This document shows, piece by piece, positions 63,951-64,000 of a stretch of DNA of 64,000 nucleotides. Where the stretch lies: contig JOAZ01000002.1 of assembly GCA_000720535.1 (NCBI GenBank), forward strand, positions 301,661-365,660. Direction: 5' to 3'. How positions within the stretch are numbered: the first letter of the stretch is position 1; each line of letters opens with the position of its first letter. Source of the stretch: Streptomyces halstedii (GTDB lineage Bacteria > Actinomycetota > Actinomycetes > Streptomycetales > Streptomycetaceae). The notes beneath the pieces were generated by a model, which was given only the letters and a program-made list of their open reading frames with translations, ran no database searches and was not told where the DNA came from. A program made the position numbers and the translations under genes.

Positions 63951-64000
63951 TCCGTTCCTTGAGAACTCAACAGCGTGCCAAAAGTCAACGCCAGATATGT
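63951..64000 (+). promoter_or_regulatory. 16S rRNA leader with antitermination/processing sequence
   Basis: GTTCCTTGAGAACTCAACAG (63954 onward), then GCGTGCCAAAAGTCAACGCC, is the conserved actinobacterial sequence found just before the 16S gene, where boxA-like antitermination and RNase III processing signals lie. The 16S gene itself begins beyond position 64000. Confidence 0.85.

Overview
The window is chromosomal core sequence of a Streptomyces (or very close actinomycete). GC content and third-position GC are very high, there are GTG and TTG starts, and the gene set is genus-typical: WhiB, a SigB/SigF-type sigma factor with its partner-switching pair, F420 biosynthesis, five LCP proteins, SpoIIM, and the hut cluster with HutF. 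From memory, gene order matches the S. coelicolor segment running from the hut genes through whiB and ahcY to an rRNA operon. Species cannot be told from this sequence.

Layout: (1) 61-5778, histidine utilisation operon: urocanase, an M20 amidohydrolase, formimidoylglutamate deiminase, imidazolonepropionase. (2) 5966-8275, a SigI-like sigma factor facing an anti-anti-sigma/anti-sigma pair. (3) 8680-18970, housekeeping: POT peptide transporter, two-component system, GtrA protein, purK-purE, M19 dipeptidase, UDP-glucose dehydrogenase, acyl-CoA dehydrogenase. (4) 19042-22730, a lower-GC accessory island of WhiJ-type regulatory genes (XRE-DUF5753, DUF6879, DUF397 and small proteins), including a second XRE-DUF5753 gene broken by a frameshift. 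(5) 23108-26239, a ferritin-like protein, then an SPFH protein with a C-terminal GYF-like domain and a zinc-ribbon membrane protein. (6) 26331-41336, a cell-envelope block: five LCP ligases, a GT2 glycosyltransferase, a thioesterase, a TIGR03089 protein, a secreted PGRP-type amidase, a sugar-nucleotide pyrophosphorylase and a DNA glycosylase. (7) 41437-44444, fbiA-fbiB (coenzyme F420) and a cysteine dioxygenase, separated by three 52-bp tandem repeats. (8) 45136-51322, whiB, a 166-bp MITE-like element with TA duplications, a giant membrane glycosyltransferase with a Tyr/Gln-rich tail, and a DUF5719 protein. (9) 51523-57320, a zincin relative, DUF3499, and the mannose genes (manB, Trm112, SIS, manA). 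(10) 57407-63455, a CDF transporter, ahcY, an unknown gene, RDD and SpoIIM. (11) 63510-64000, the multi-promoter leader of an rRNA operon whose 16S gene starts just beyond the window.

How they fit together: ManA, ManB and the nucleotidyltransferase form a GDP-mannose route. With UDP-glucose dehydrogenase, GtrA, two GT2 enzymes and five LCP ligases they make this an envelope-glycopolymer region. Regulation visible in the DNA includes strong hairpin terminators at many convergent ends, leaderless -10 boxes (purK, response regulator), a GGGTAT box upstream of the sigma gene, a BldD-like palindrome upstream of whiB, and three copies of an extended -10 motif in the rRNA leader. The least ordinary parts are the WhiJ-type island with its broken paralogue, the MITE near whiB, the 52-bp hairpin repeats beside fbiA, and the M20 hydrolase inside the hut operon.
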